Part shown: positions 53,830 through 63,399 of the stretch, piece after piece
Numbering within the stretch: the stretch's first letter is position 1
Layout of the letters: every line of letters starts with the position of its first letter
Assembly: GCF_900129465.1 (NCBI RefSeq)
Contig: NZ_FSRA01000002.1
Location: 1,984,001 to 2,048,000, forward strand
Length of the DNA: 64,000 nucleotides
Direction of reading: 5' to 3'
From: Chitinophaga niabensis
GTDB lineage: Bacteria > Bacteroidota > Bacteroidia > Chitinophagales > Chitinophagaceae
The notes under the pieces: generated by a model
Seen by the model: only the letters and a program-made list of their open reading frames with translations
Databases searched by the model: none
What the model was told of the DNA's origin: nothing
Position numbers and translations under genes: made by a program

Positions 53830-55965
53830 TTAGTTTCTGGCCAGCAGCGACGCCGTGAATTCAAGGTAATCTTTTTTACGCAGTTCAGTAACATCGGTGT
53901 AATTGCTGACAGCACGGTGGGTAAGGCGGTACAGGCGTACGATCTCCTCCTGGTGGATAGCGTTTTCCTGCAGGTAGGTATAGTTGGTTTCCAGGAAGCG
54001 GCGGGTATCTTCCACAAAGGTATTGTCCAGTTCTGCCGGGATATCCGCTATTTCCAGCATGTTCTCCAGCAGGGGCTTCAGTACCTTTTCTTCTTTTTTA
54101 ACAGCCTTCAGCTGGTCCAGCAGGGCATGCAGGCGCTGGTCTTCCATATTATACAGGACCTGCACCTGGCGGATCACCATGGTGGCCTGGGATTCCATCT
54201 CCCGGGTTTTGCGCTGATGGAGCAGCACGTTATTATATAAACCCCTGAAGGTTTGAGCGGTTTCGCGGCTTTTTTGCTCTGCCATGTACAAATGGTACTG
54301 GTAAAGGTCTTTCTCGTATTGCTGCAGCCAGGCGCTTTGTTCTTCAATTTCCTTTTCCAGGGAAATGGCCAGTGTACGGGCGGCGCTCCTTTCATACTTC
54401 CGGTTATCGAACTCAAAGTGCCGGGTATCGATATGTTTATCTGCGATGGCCACCAGCAGGGCATGATCGATCTTGTTCTGGAAGAAGCGTTTGATCTTTG
54501 TGGTGATGGTAATATTATAAAGGTCTTTGGTTTCTCCTTTGAAGGGGATGCCTTCTGTGATCCCTTTGATATCGCGGAAGGGCCTGTTCTTATAAAAGCC
54601 TGCAAAGATCTCCGGGAAACGGTAGCGGGTATGCAGCAGGGAAATGTCTTTGATAAAACCGGATGCAGATTCCAGCTTTTTAGCAGGCGGCTTTCCCGGA
54701 AAACGTTCCGCATAAAGGTTTTGGGTGATGCTTTCCTGTAGCTCCGATGCATCGTTGAACAATACCCAGGGGCTGGTGGTGTCTATTTCCACCTGTACAT
54801 TGGCCGCCAGGATGCGTGCTTCCCTTTCTGCATCGGAAGGATGAGAGGCCCATTGGTCTTTATATTGTACGCGGCTGGAGATCGTCCGGGCCAGGTACTC
54901 ATCAGATATTTCCGGCAGTCCTTCTACAATACGGAGCCGGTGATGGTTTGAAATATAATGCAGCAGGGCTGTTTGTGCCGAGTAGATGTTCTCAAAACAG
55001 CTATCTCTTTCTGCGGCTTCTGATAGGTGTTTGCTGCAATAGGCGTAGCAGTGATTGCTCAAAGCTAGCCTGCGGATGGAATTGACCGCCGGCTGGCTGC
55101 CGGCCACAGCTACTGAAACAGCATCTGCATGGAACTCCATTTCCCGGGAAAGGCCCATGTACAGCCGGTGGATCTGCTGGTACAGCATGCCCAGTACTGT
55201 TTGAATGAATTGCATCAGCAGGAGCGTAACGTGCGGGATCACGTTATAGATATTGATGGTATGGGCAATATCCGCCCATCTTTCCAGCAGTTTGCTTCCT
55301 CCGGAATGGCGCTGGTAGAGCATTTTGTAAATGCTTTTGTGGATGGCGTATACATAACTTCCCAGTTTGGTGCTGCGCTGGGAGAAATGGCCCAGTTCAT
55401 GGGCTATCACCATTTTAAATTCGCTGAGGTGTACGGTATTTACCAGTCCCAGGCCTATTTCCAGGTTTTTGCGTACAGGCCAGAACATGCTCAGGAAACT
55501 GGAATTATAGAACACCGCGGCGTTTACCTCCGGGTTGATGTACACCTTTTTGGGCATGGAGGTTTGCATGTCTTTCGTTAGCCGGCGGATAAAGGCAAAG
55601 AGGCGGGGATGTTCTTCTTCGTGTATTTGTACCCGGTAGTGGGCTTCGTCTTTATAAGGAGTGAAGATAAATTTAACGAGAAAAAAAAGGAGCAGGCCTC
55701 CCCATAAGATAATGATGGCTGCGATAAAGTAAAAGAAAAAGGAGTAAACACCAAGGCCCTTCATTGTATGGATCAGGCTGATGCCGCCCCAGATAAAGGT
55801 TCCGGCGAGTGCAAGCGTACCCAGCATCAACAGCAGGTACACGAGGAAAAATACAAAAAGGCCAGCGATCACTTTAATGACCTGCGTGGTATAGCCTCTG
55901 GTTGGTTGGGTTAGCGTAACGGGTATTTCCGCCGGATTCGGCGGGTAATGTAAAAGTTTGCTCAT
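53830..55965 (-). CDS. M48 family membrane metallopeptidase
   Basis: A 711-residue membrane protein. Two long hydrophobic stretches (about 29-62 and 72-103) are followed by the zinc motif HELGH at 189-193 and a third-ligand region REMEFHADAVSVAV. The C-terminal 400 residues are unusual for M48: a domain with the KKxEsASGFIKDISLLHTRYRFPE type sequence and a helical, coiled-coil end. It is probably a quality-control protease of the HtpX class with an added domain. I chose the start at 55965 (MSKLLHYPP). Confidence 0.85.
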   Translation of the reverse strand: MSKLLHYPPNPAEIPVTLTQPTRGYTTQVIKVIAGLFVFFLVYLLLMLGTLALAGTFIWGGISLIHTMKGLGVYSFFFYFIAAIIILWGGLLLFFLVKFIFTPYKDEAHYRVQIHEEEHPRLFAFIRRLTKDMQTSMPKKVYINPEVNAAVFYNSSFLSMFWPVRKNLEIGLGLVNTVHLSEFKMVIAHELGHFSQRSTKLGSYVYAIHKSIYKMLYQRHSGGSKLLERWADIAHTINIYNVIPHVTLLLMQFIQTVLGMLYQQIHRLYMGLSREMEFHADAVSVAVAGSQPAVNSIRRLALSNHCYAYCSKHLSEAAERDSCFENIYSAQTALLHYISNHHRLRIVEGLPEISDEYLARTISSRVQYKDQWASHPSDAEREARILAANVQVEIDTTSPWVLFNDASELQESITQNLYAERFPGKPPAKKLESASGFIKDISLLHTRYRFPEIFAGFYKNRPFRDIKGITEGIPFKGETKDLYNITITTKIKRFFQNKIDHALLVAIADKHIDTRHFEFDNRKYERSAARTLAISLEKEIEEQSAWLQQYEKDLYQYHLYMAEQKSRETAQTFRGLYNNVLLHQRKTREMESQATMVIRQVQVLYNMEDQRLHALLDQLKAVKKEEKVLKPLLENMLEIADIPAELDNTFVEDTRRFLETNYTYLQENAIHQEEIVRLYRLTHRAVSNYTDVTELRKKDYLEFTASLLARN

Positions 55966-56110
55966 AGGCCGGGACATTCTGAATAACGAGCACCCAATAT
56001 ACACTAATCCACTTTCCGGGATATACCCCGTATATGCTATGTTCCAGGGAGATATAAAAAAGCTCGCTGACCCCGGCAGGTATTTTAAGCTGGTGGAGAT
56101 ATCCTTCCTC

Positions 56111-57274
56111 TTAATTCAGTATCGGATGCCTTTTGAAAGGCTGCTCCCGGTTGAACAGGTAGCGATAGGTAACGAGCCTCCTGCTTATACCGGCTCCCAG
56201 GCTTTCTGCGATATTGATCATTTTAGGATTGAAGTCCCCTATCCACTGCATTTCATATTCTTCATAACCTAGCTTATGCTGGATGATCTTTGCGCCTTCC
56301 ATGATCATAAAGGCATCCACCCCTTTCCCCTGGAATTCAGGCACCACGCCAAATACCAGGCCGGTGAACTTCTTACAGGCACCTGTCATGCGCAGCCACA
56401 GGAACTGCAATTTCTGCAAAAGGCCGAATTTGCCGTTCATGTGTTTGAAATATTGGTTCAGGTCAGGGAGGTTGAGCCAGCAGGCAATCGGTTCATCCTT
56501 ATAATAGGCAAACCACACGATCTTTTCATCCATGGCAGGTTTCATCTTTTTAAAGATCAGGTAGGCCTGTTCTTTGGTGATGTCTTTCCCGCCACCATGG
56601 CTGGCCCAGGCTTTATTGTAAATGATACTGAAATCTGTGGCAAACTTTTGCAGTTGGTCCTTTCTGATATGCCGGGCGGAATAGTTCGGATCTTTAGCTA
56701 GCCTGTCGTGCCGCTCGTAAAATTTCTCCTGCACCTGGTCTTTCACTTTCATGGCAAAGCAGGATTGGTTAAAGAATAGCTGGAAGCCGTACGCTTCAAA
56801 CAATTGCTGGTAATAGGGCGGGTTGTAGTTCATGCCATAGGGAGGGTTTACAAATCCTTCCACCTGTAAGCCCCACCAGCGGTCGCGGTCTCCGAAATTT
56901 ATAGGGCCATCCATGGCTCCCATCCCTTTTTCTGCAAGCCAGCCCTTCGCCGTATCGAAAAGAAGATTGGCAGCCTCCTGGTTATTGATGCAGTCAAAAA
57001 AACCGATGCCGCCTACAGGCTGTTCGTCTCCTTTCGTTTTATATTTCTTATTTACAAAAGCCGCGATACGCCCAATGAGCTGGCCTTTGCTGTCTTTTAA
57101 GATCCACCTGATGGCTTCCCCGAAACGGAATGATTTATTGGCAGCAGGATCAAACACGTCATTGATATCCTTATCAAGTGGCCTGATCCAGCCTGCATAC
57201 GATCTGTTCAATACAACGTGTACATCCAGGAATTGCCGGGCTGTTTGTTCGTTATTTACAAGAATTAATTCCAT
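56111..57274 (-). CDS. GNAT-like acyltransferase of unknown function
   Basis: A 387-residue soluble protein common in Bacteroidota. The first half has IGRIAAFVNKKY and VGGIGFFDCINNQEAANLL, and the C-terminal half has FGVVPEFQGKGVDAFMIMEG and QWIGDFNPKMINIAESLGA, both typical of GNAT acetyl-CoA-binding folds, so a double-GNAT or FemX-like layout is likely. Substrate and reaction are unknown. Start ATG 57274 (MELILVNN) or 57283. Confidence 0.75.
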   Translation of the reverse strand: MELILVNNEQTARQFLDVHVVLNRSYAGWIRPLDKDINDVFDPAANKSFRFGEAIRWILKDSKGQLIGRIAAFVNKKYKTKGDEQPVGGIGFFDCINNQEAANLLFDTAKGWLAEKGMGAMDGPINFGDRDRWWGLQVEGFVNPPYGMNYNPPYYQQLFEAYGFQLFFNQSCFAMKVKDQVQEKFYERHDRLAKDPNYSARHIRKDQLQKFATDFSIIYNKAWASHGGGKDITKEQAYLIFKKMKPAMDEKIVWFAYYKDEPIACWLNLPDLNQYFKHMNGKFGLLQKLQFLWLRMTGACKKFTGLVFGVVPEFQGKGVDAFMIMEGAKIIQHKLGYEEYEMQWIGDFNPKMINIAESLGAGISRRLVTYRYLFNREQPFKRHPILN

Positions 57275-57532
57275 CTGGTGCATTTGTGCAAAAATAAAAG
57301 TTAATACGAGACCGTTATAAGTGTCTAAAAAAAAGGATCGTGAGCTATATACACATTTATCCCGTTAAAATTATCTCTCATCACAATTAACATTTTGTTT
57401 CGAATTCCCCGTATATTTTTATGGAAAAGAGGATGAATTGCATCCAGTAGGGCAGCTAGTTTAATATACCAGAGGATTGTTAATCGTATTACGCAATTTC
57501 ACACTTGTTCTATATCACACACTCATTGACCT

Positions 57533-58795
57533 ATGTTTAGAAAAAAATGGTGGCTACTCGCCGCGCTACTCGTTGTTTGCCTTGTTGTAGTTTACTACGT
57601 ATTTGCCAATAAACCCGTTGGCATAGACATCACTGCGGAGGTAAAGAAAGGTAATTTCAAGGATATTGTTGTGAGCCCGGGAGAACTAATGGCCGAAAAT
57701 ACCGTCTACATTCAAGCCCCTAGCGGGTTACAGTCCAATCAGATCTATGAAGAGATTAAGATCCAGGACATGGCTGCGGAAGGTATCACGGTAAAAGAAG
57801 GGGATTATATCGCCACCCTGGACCCCGCTATTGTTAATAAAAAGATCGGGGATGTGCAGCTGGAGCTGGACAGGGCTATCACTACCCTCTCTCAGACCTC
57901 CCTTGATACTACCCTTCAGATGCGGGAATCGAGGGATGCCATCACCAATCTCAAATTCCAGATGGACCAGAAAAGGCTGGCGCTGGAACTGAGTAAATAT
58001 GAACCACCGGCCACGATCAAACAGGCGGAACTGGACCTGGAGAAAGCACAGCGGGACCTTAACCAGCTGGGTGAAAAATACAAGATCCAGCAACGCCAGG
58101 CTGCCGCGAAAATGGACCAGGCCGGCCGGGAAGTAAAACGTAAGCAGGAGCAGGTAGCCAACCTGGTAGAGCTGCGTGATAAATTCAGGATCACTGCGCC
58201 CAAGAACGGGCTGCTGGTATATATCATAGATTACAGTGTAGGCGGAAAGAAAAAAGCAGGTTCGGCCATCCGCTCCTGGGACCCGCGCCTGGCTATGCTG
58301 CCGGACCTTTCCAGCATGATGTCTAAAACCTATATCAACGAGGTGGATATCAGTAAGATCAAAAAAGACCAGAAAGTTACCATGGGCCTGGATGCCTTCC
58401 CTGCTGTAAAGCTGAGCGGCATTGTTACCTCTGTGGCCAATATTGGCGAGAACCGCCCCGGCTCCAATGCCAAGGTATTTGAAGTATTGATCAAGCTCGA
58501 AAAAGTGGACTCCATCCTGAAACCGGGGATGACCACTTCCAATAACATCCTCATCAACGAAGTGCCCAATAAGATCATCATTCCACTGGAATCAGTATTC
58601 AGCGAAAAGGTGGGAGACAAAACGCACAATTTTGTTTACCAGCGCAGGGGCAATAGCATTGAGAAAAGAGAAGTGAAACTGGGCAAGAGCAACGACGAAG
58701 AAGTGATCGTAGAAAAAGGCCTCGAAGCAGGAGATAAAGTGATGATGGCAGAACCTGCATCCGCAAAGGATAGTAAAATCATTCTCCTTAAATAA
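57533..58795 (+). CDS. HlyD/MacA-type periplasmic adaptor (membrane fusion protein)
   Basis: A 420-residue adaptor with one N-terminal membrane helix (about 6-25), a lipoyl/barrel-sandwich part split around a long alpha-helical hairpin (about 100-220, rich in K, Q, E, D), and a beta-barrel domain (about 250-340). It joins an inner-membrane transporter to a TolC channel. The permease gene follows 16 bases later and the TolC gene after that, so the three form an operon. Confidence 0.9.
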   Translation: MFRKKWWLLAALLVVCLVVVYYVFANKPVGIDITAEVKKGNFKDIVVSPGELMAENTVYIQAPSGLQSNQIYEEIKIQDMAAEGITVKEGDYIATLDPAIVNKKIGDVQLELDRAITTLSQTSLDTTLQMRESRDAITNLKFQMDQKRLALELSKYEPPATIKQAELDLEKAQRDLNQLGEKYKIQQRQAAAKMDQAGREVKRKQEQVANLVELRDKFRITAPKNGLLVYIIDYSVGGKKKAGSAIRSWDPRLAMLPDLSSMMSKTYINEVDISKIKKDQKVTMGLDAFPAVKLSGIVTSVANIGENRPGSNAKVFEVLIKLEKVDSILKPGMTTSNNILINEVPNKIIIPLESVFSEKVGDKTHNFVYQRRGNSIEKREVKLGKSNDEEVIVEKGLEAGDKVMMAEPASAKDSKIILLK

Positions 58796-58811
58796 CCCGA
58801 AAACCAGCTAC

Positions 58812-60167
58812 ATGCAAAAAATATGGGGAGCCCGTAACATGAACAATCTCAGCATTGCGCTGGATTCACTTGTTGCGAACAGGCTGCGGTCGTTTCTCAC
58901 CGCATTGGGCATCATCTTCGGCGTAGGTGCCGTGATAGCTATGCTGGCTATCGGAAGAGGAGCCAAAGAAGAGATCATGAACCAGATGAAACTGGTAGGT
59001 GTGAATAACATTGTGATCAAACCGGCGGAGGTTAAAAAGGAAGAGGAAGAAGGTGCGAAGAAGAACAAACCACAGGAGAGTGATGATAAAACAAAATTCT
59101 CGAAGGGCCTTAGCCTGCAGGATGCGCATAGTATTCAGAAAATGCTGAGCACCGTAGATGCCATCAGCCCGGAAATGTTCATTGAGCATGATGTTATCTA
59201 CAACGGAAAAAGTAAACGGTTGAAAATGGTAGGTGTGGAGCCTGCCTTCTTTTCACTGAATAACATCGGCCTTTCCCAGGGAAAGATGTTCAATGAAACA
59301 CAGCTTACAGGAGGTGAAGGCGTATGTATCATCGGCGCCGGCGTGAAAAGGAAATTCTTTATCTCGGAAGACCCTATCGGTAAAACGCTGAAATGTGGCG
59401 CGCAATGGCTGAAGGTGATAGGTGTAACGGATGAAAAGCTGATCAGCAGCGCCACCAAGGAAAACCTGGGCATCCGTGATTACAACATGGACATTTATGT
59501 GCCTATTCAAACCACGCTGGTGAGATATAAAAATCCTGCTATCCGCATCGAGCACCGGGGCTGGTTTGAAGATGATGGCGGAAATAATAACAATGATGGC
59601 GGCAGTTCCAATGCTATGCATCAGCTGGACCAGCTGATCGTGAAGGTACATCAGCCGGAACAGCTGACGGAATCTGCCGGTATCATCAGCCGCATGCTGA
59701 AACGCAGGCATAGTGATGTAATGGATTTTGAAGTGACCATCCCGGAACAATTACTGAAGCAGCAGCAGAAAACAAAAGATGTATTCAATATCGTACTCAG
59801 TGCCATTGCAGGGATCTCCCTGCTGGTAGGAGGGATTGGTATTATGAACATCATGCTGGCATCTGTGCTGGAACGTACGAAAGAGATAGGTATCCGTATG
59901 GCATTGGGTGCGCAGAAGAGAGATATTGTGATGCAGTTCCTGTTCGAAGCAGTACTGATCAGTCTTTGCGGAGGTGTGATCGGTATCCTGCTGGGCGTGC
60001 TCGGCGCTTACATTGTAGATAAAGTGGCCGATATTAAAACCATCATTTCCGCTATTTCCATCTTATTATCTTTTGTACTGGCCTCTTCTGTAGGATTGAT
60101 CTTTGGGATCTCTCCGGCACGGAAAGCGGCTAACCAGAACCCAATTGAATGTTTACGCCATGCTTAA
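58812..60167 (+). CDS. MacB/FtsX-type ABC transporter permease
   Basis: A 451-residue permease: one N-terminal helix (about 20-50, RLRSFLTALGIIFGVGAVIAM), a periplasmic MacB-PCD domain (about 60-300) with a low-complexity GGNNNNDGGSS insert near 257, and three C-terminal helices of the FtsX domain (about 322-445; VGGIGIMNIMLASVLERTKEIGIRMALGA is split across the first and its loop). Unlike MacB there is no fused ATPase and no ATPase gene is adjacent. The ATG of the TolC gene overlaps its stop by eight bases. Confidence 0.9.
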   Translation: MQKIWGARNMNNLSIALDSLVANRLRSFLTALGIIFGVGAVIAMLAIGRGAKEEIMNQMKLVGVNNIVIKPAEVKKEEEEGAKKNKPQESDDKTKFSKGLSLQDAHSIQKMLSTVDAISPEMFIEHDVIYNGKSKRLKMVGVEPAFFSLNNIGLSQGKMFNETQLTGGEGVCIIGAGVKRKFFISEDPIGKTLKCGAQWLKVIGVTDEKLISSATKENLGIRDYNMDIYVPIQTTLVRYKNPAIRIEHRGWFEDDGGNNNNDGGSSNAMHQLDQLIVKVHQPEQLTESAGIISRMLKRRHSDVMDFEVTIPEQLLKQQQKTKDVFNIVLSAIAGISLLVGGIGIMNIMLASVLERTKEIGIRMALGAQKRDIVMQFLFEAVLISLCGGVIGILLGVLGAYIVDKVADIKTIISAISILLSFVLASSVGLIFGISPARKAANQNPIECLRHA

Positions 60168-61632
60168 ATTAAAGTTCGTTCTAGCCTGCATCCTGTGCAG
60201 TGCTTCTATTTCTATATGTTCTGCGCAGCAATCCCTTGTATTGAATGATGTGATAGGCATTGCGCAGAAAAGTTCCCCTTCCTATTACCGGGCGCAAAGC
60301 AGGGCTTTGAATTCGATGTATGCCTACCGTTATTTCAGATCCGGCCAGATGCCGCAACTGGTATTAGGTATAGATAACTATAGCAGCTTTTTGGGTGAAA
60401 CCGTAGAAGTGCAGCAACCGAACGGTCCCAGTGAATTCCGCCGCCGTTCTACTTCCGTTACCTCACTGGGCCTCGGTTTGCGGCAACAGGTTCCCTGGAC
60501 GGGTGGTACGTTTTCCTTTCGTTCTGATCTTACCCGGAACGATCAGTTCTCTCCGGAAAGCAAGAAATCATTCCTGGCCACACCTTTTTCTATCAGGTAT
60601 GATCAGCCTTCTATCATGTACAATGCTTACCGCTGGGCACAAAAGATCTCTCCGGTATTGTATGAAGAAAGTAAACGCCAGTACATTGAAGACCTGGAAA
60701 GGGTAGCGCTGGATGCTTCTGATTATTTCTTCAGGGCTTTGGGTGCACAGGTACAGGTGAAGATCCTGCAGCTGAATGTGGAGAATACAGACACGCTGTA
60801 TAAAATTTCCAAAGGGCGTTACGACCTTGGTAAAATTGCAGAGAATGAATTGCTGCAGATTGAGCTGAGCTTACTCAATGCCCGCAACAATCTTGATCAG
60901 GCAATCATTTCCAAAGAGGTTGCTTACCAGGAGCTGAAACGTTTTTTGAATATGCCGAAAGATGCAGAGATCGATCTCGTTGCACCAAATACAATTCCGT
61001 TATTTGATGTGCCCCTGGATAAAGCCGTGTCGGAATCAAGTACCAACCGCCAGGCGGTATTGAGTTTCAGGCGCAGAAGACTGGAAGCGGAACAAAGTGT
61101 GGCGCAGGCAAGGGGAAGTAATGGGTATGAATTTAACCTGAGTGCCACACTGGGCCGTTCCAATAATGATATCCTGCTGCGGTCTGCTTATTCAGGTGGG
61201 GATGTACAACAAAATCTGTCAGTAGGCGTTTCTATTCCTATCATGGACTGGGGCCGTGCCCGTAACAGGGTCCGCCAGGCTAAGGCCAACCGTGATCTTG
61301 CAGAGATAGATATCCAGCAGGACGAAAGGATCTTTGAACAGGAGATCTACCTGCAAACCCAGCAGTTCAATATCCAGAAAAGATTAGTGGCGAGTGCTGC
61401 CAAAGCAGATACCATTGCGCAACTGCGGTATGAGATCACCAAGCAGCGTTATCTCATTGGCAAGATCTCTATCACAGACCTGAACCTTGCGCAGCAGGAG
61501 AAGGACCAGAACAGCCGCGGATACATCAATGCGCTGCTTTCTTTCTGGAATGCCTATTATACAGTACGCAGGTTAACGCTGTATGATTTTGAAAGGAATG
61601 AAAAGATAAAGTACGAGTATAACGAAAAGTAA
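60160..61632 (+). CDS. TolC family outer-membrane efflux protein
   Basis: A 490-residue channel protein. Signal peptide about 1-21 (ending SICSAQ), then two repeats of the OEP fold with long helices (LERVALDASDYFFRALGAQ and IDIQQDERIFEQEIYLQTQ). The start at 60160 overlaps the permease stop (ATGCTTAA), showing translational coupling. It completes the adaptor-permease-channel set. Confidence 0.92.
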   Translation: MLKLKFVLACILCSASISICSAQQSLVLNDVIGIAQKSSPSYYRAQSRALNSMYAYRYFRSGQMPQLVLGIDNYSSFLGETVEVQQPNGPSEFRRRSTSVTSLGLGLRQQVPWTGGTFSFRSDLTRNDQFSPESKKSFLATPFSIRYDQPSIMYNAYRWAQKISPVLYEESKRQYIEDLERVALDASDYFFRALGAQVQVKILQLNVENTDTLYKISKGRYDLGKIAENELLQIELSLLNARNNLDQAIISKEVAYQELKRFLNMPKDAEIDLVAPNTIPLFDVPLDKAVSESSTNRQAVLSFRRRRLEAEQSVAQARGSNGYEFNLSATLGRSNNDILLRSAYSGGDVQQNLSVGVSIPIMDWGRARNRVRQAKANRDLAEIDIQQDERIFEQEIYLQTQQFNIQKRLVASAAKADTIAQLRYEITKQRYLIGKISITDLNLAQQEKDQNSRGYINALLSFWNAYYTVRRLTLYDFERNEKIKYEYNEK

Positions 61633-61652
61633 TTTTCTCCAGGTGTGATCAG

Positions 61653-61690
61653 TGCCGGGTTTCGCAGGAAATCCGGCATTATTTTTTCTA
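61653..61690 (+). terminator. Terminator of the efflux operon
   Basis: Arms TGCCGGGTTTC and GAAATCCGGCA (one mismatch), loop GCAG, followed by TTATTTTTTC. Confidence 0.8.
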
Positions 61691-61700
61691 TACAGGACGT

Positions 61701-62306
61701 ATGAGTCAAAGATGGATAGTTCCTGTTATGTGCGGCTTTATGGTCGTAATCCTTGCCGTGAGCGCTTATAGAGATCGCAGGGCAGTATCTAAAGTGCTTC
61801 GTGAAAACGAACGCTTAATCAACGAGAACAGGGACCTGCAGAACAGGTTAACCCTGAGCAGCCGCACGGCGCAGCAGATTGCGGACCGGAAAGACATGCA
61901 GCACCAGGTGGAAGGAAAGTTTGTGGACAGGCGGGAGTATTTCCGCAAGAACTGGAAACAGTATATCTCTGTGAACACGGGGGATTATAAGACCGGGTTC
62001 CTGGGAGGTATTAAAAACCTTCAGATCACGGTGCGGAACCAAACAGAATATCCGCTGGACAATGCGGTGGTGAAAGTGGAATACCTCCGGGGCAATGGGA
62101 ATGTGTTCAAAACAGAGAATTATACGGTGCATAATATCCCCGAGAAGGGGGCACAGTCTGTTCAGGCTTCCAATAGCCGGAAGGGGGTGAAGGTGAATAT
62201 CAAACTGGTGAGTGTAACCAGCCAGCCTTTGAATTTCTGCTGGTCCGTGGATAAGAAGGCGGCGGTGAATGATCCGGACCCCTGGGCTTGTGTACCCACA
62301 AAGTGA
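61701..62306 (+). CDS. Membrane-anchored protein of unknown function
   Basis: A 201-residue protein: one membrane helix (about 5-22), a coiled-coil stalk (about 28-70, LRENERLINENRDLQNRL) and a C-terminal beta-rich domain (about 90-190, LQITVRNQTEYPLDNAVVKVEYL) of FxLYD-like or immunoglobulin-like character. No enzyme motif is seen. Its ATG is 68 bases after the TolC stop, past the terminator, so it may have its own promoter. Confidence 0.75.
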   Translation: MSQRWIVPVMCGFMVVILAVSAYRDRRAVSKVLRENERLINENRDLQNRLTLSSRTAQQIADRKDMQHQVEGKFVDRREYFRKNWKQYISVNTGDYKTGFLGGIKNLQITVRNQTEYPLDNAVVKVEYLRGNGNVFKTENYTVHNIPEKGAQSVQASNSRKGVKVNIKLVSVTSQPLNFCWSVDKKAAVNDPDPWACVPTK

Positions 62307-62365
62307 GTAGAATGCTGCCATTTTTGCTGAATTTGGAGTGCAAAGTGGCAGTGGGTGGGGGTAAC

Positions 62366-62431
62366 TACGCTTTTGATACGCTTTTGATATGCTTTTGATA
62401 CGGGATTGGTACGGGATTGATACGCTTTTGC
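62366..62431. repeat. 11-bp tandem repeat array
   Basis: Six 11-base units in perfect register: TACGCTTTTGA, TACGCTTTTGA, TATGCTTTTGA, TACGGGATTGG, TACGGGATTGA, TACGCTTTTGC. It lies between convergent genes (ends at 62306 and 62497). Unlike the arrays at 13222 and 49901 there is no reverse-complement half. Confidence 0.9.
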
Positions 62432-62496
62432 CCCGGTATTTAATGGCATAATACGGCTTTTTTCGAGAGAGGGCTGATGTAGTCAAAAATTAGAAA

Positions 62497-63108
62497 CTAA
62501 AGGATGCTTTTTTTGACTGACTTGATAAATTTTTGTACCCAATGCGGAAGGTTTTCGGCAGTAAACATAATTTTTCCATTCTCCCAGTAAAAAACCTTCT
62601 CTGGAATACTCATTTCACTATCTGCTGGAATTGCATTATCATATAAGGTTACGGTATCAAATTCCTTAAAATATTTACAGAGGTTAGCATATCCGGCCAT
62701 ATAATTATAGTTGATAGCTTCTTCTGATACCTTATGACCACCTGCTTTTACTCTTATTGATACGCGCTGGATACATTCTTCTACTGAATTCATACCCATA
62801 AATACAAGATGTATCTTGTAGCCTGCAGCTTTAAATGCTCTCATGGAGTATAAGGGATCTTCGGCGCTGAAGTTGGTTTCAAAAGCAAAATTCCCATTTG
62901 CGGCTATGGCCTTTTCTTTAGCCGATTTGAAAATGCCCTCATTAACAAAATTCTCAAGCGAGTCACTGCCGGTTTCAGGATATTTTGCCTTGAGTTCAGC
63001 CATATGCTTATCTCCATCAAATACCTCGAAATCAGTCGTGGTCAATTCTGCTGAAAAAAGACTTTTTCCTGCCCCGTTGGGACCTGCAACGATATACAAG
63101 TGAGGCAT
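62497..63108 (-). CDS. Zeta-toxin-like kinase
   Basis: A 203-residue P-loop kinase of the zeta toxin/ATPase group. Walker A GPNGAGKS is at 9-16, the catalytic aspartate is in EVFDGDKHM near 31-34, and FAFETNFS (about 74-81) is the substrate loop. Zeta toxins phosphorylate UDP-GlcNAc and block wall synthesis; many chromosomal relatives have other substrates. It follows a small partner gene by four bases, so it is likely a toxin-antitoxin-like pair. Confidence 0.82.
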   Translation of the reverse strand: MPHLYIVAGPNGAGKSLFSAELTTTDFEVFDGDKHMAELKAKYPETGSDSLENFVNEGIFKSAKEKAIAANGNFAFETNFSAEDPLYSMRAFKAAGYKIHLVFMGMNSVEECIQRVSIRVKAGGHKVSEEAINYNYMAGYANLCKYFKEFDTVTLYDNAIPADSEMSIPEKVFYWENGKIMFTAENLPHWVQKFIKSVKKSIL

Positions 63109-63112
63109 GGTG

Positions 63113-63346
63113 CTATTTTAACCGGCGTAACACAGTCTCGCTGGAGGTGTCGCGACTTTGGCAAATGAGGAATTTTCTGCCATCAGGGTATTCATGTATA
63201 AATTCATTGGGCCGTTTGCATCTCTGGTCTTTGTATACAATCGGAATGTTCTTGCTGGCATGGCTTCGCAGTGTTCTTTTCAGCACTGATTTGAGGCGTG
63301 CTTCAAGATTGGGGGCAGCTACTGTATGAATTACTTTCCTGGCCAT
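63113..63346 (-). CDS. Small partner of the zeta-like kinase (putative antitoxin)
   Basis: A 77-residue basic protein starting at ATG 63346 (MARKVIHTVAAPNL). It has no DNA-binding motif I recognise; the C-terminal half KRPNEFIHEYPDGRKFLICQSRDTSSE (split around DGRKF) is well ordered. It is the first gene of the pair and four bases ahead of the kinase, the usual place for an antitoxin. A TACTTTTG -7 box lies upstream at about 63375-63368 on the minus strand. Confidence 0.65.
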   Translation of the reverse strand: MARKVIHTVAAPNLEARLKSVLKRTLRSHASKNIPIVYKDQRCKRPNEFIHEYPDGRKFLICQSRDTSSETVLRRLK

Positions 63347-63399
63347 AACTGTTATCTTAGAACTATTGCAAAAGTAACAATTATTCCGCAATAACAGTT
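63347..63399. promoter_or_regulatory. Inverted repeat over the promoter of the kinase pair
   Basis: Perfect nine-base arms AACTGTTAT (63347-63355) and ATAACAGTT (63391-63399) flank the TACTTTTG -7 box. This is the usual position of an autoregulatory operator in toxin-antitoxin modules. Confidence 0.5.
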
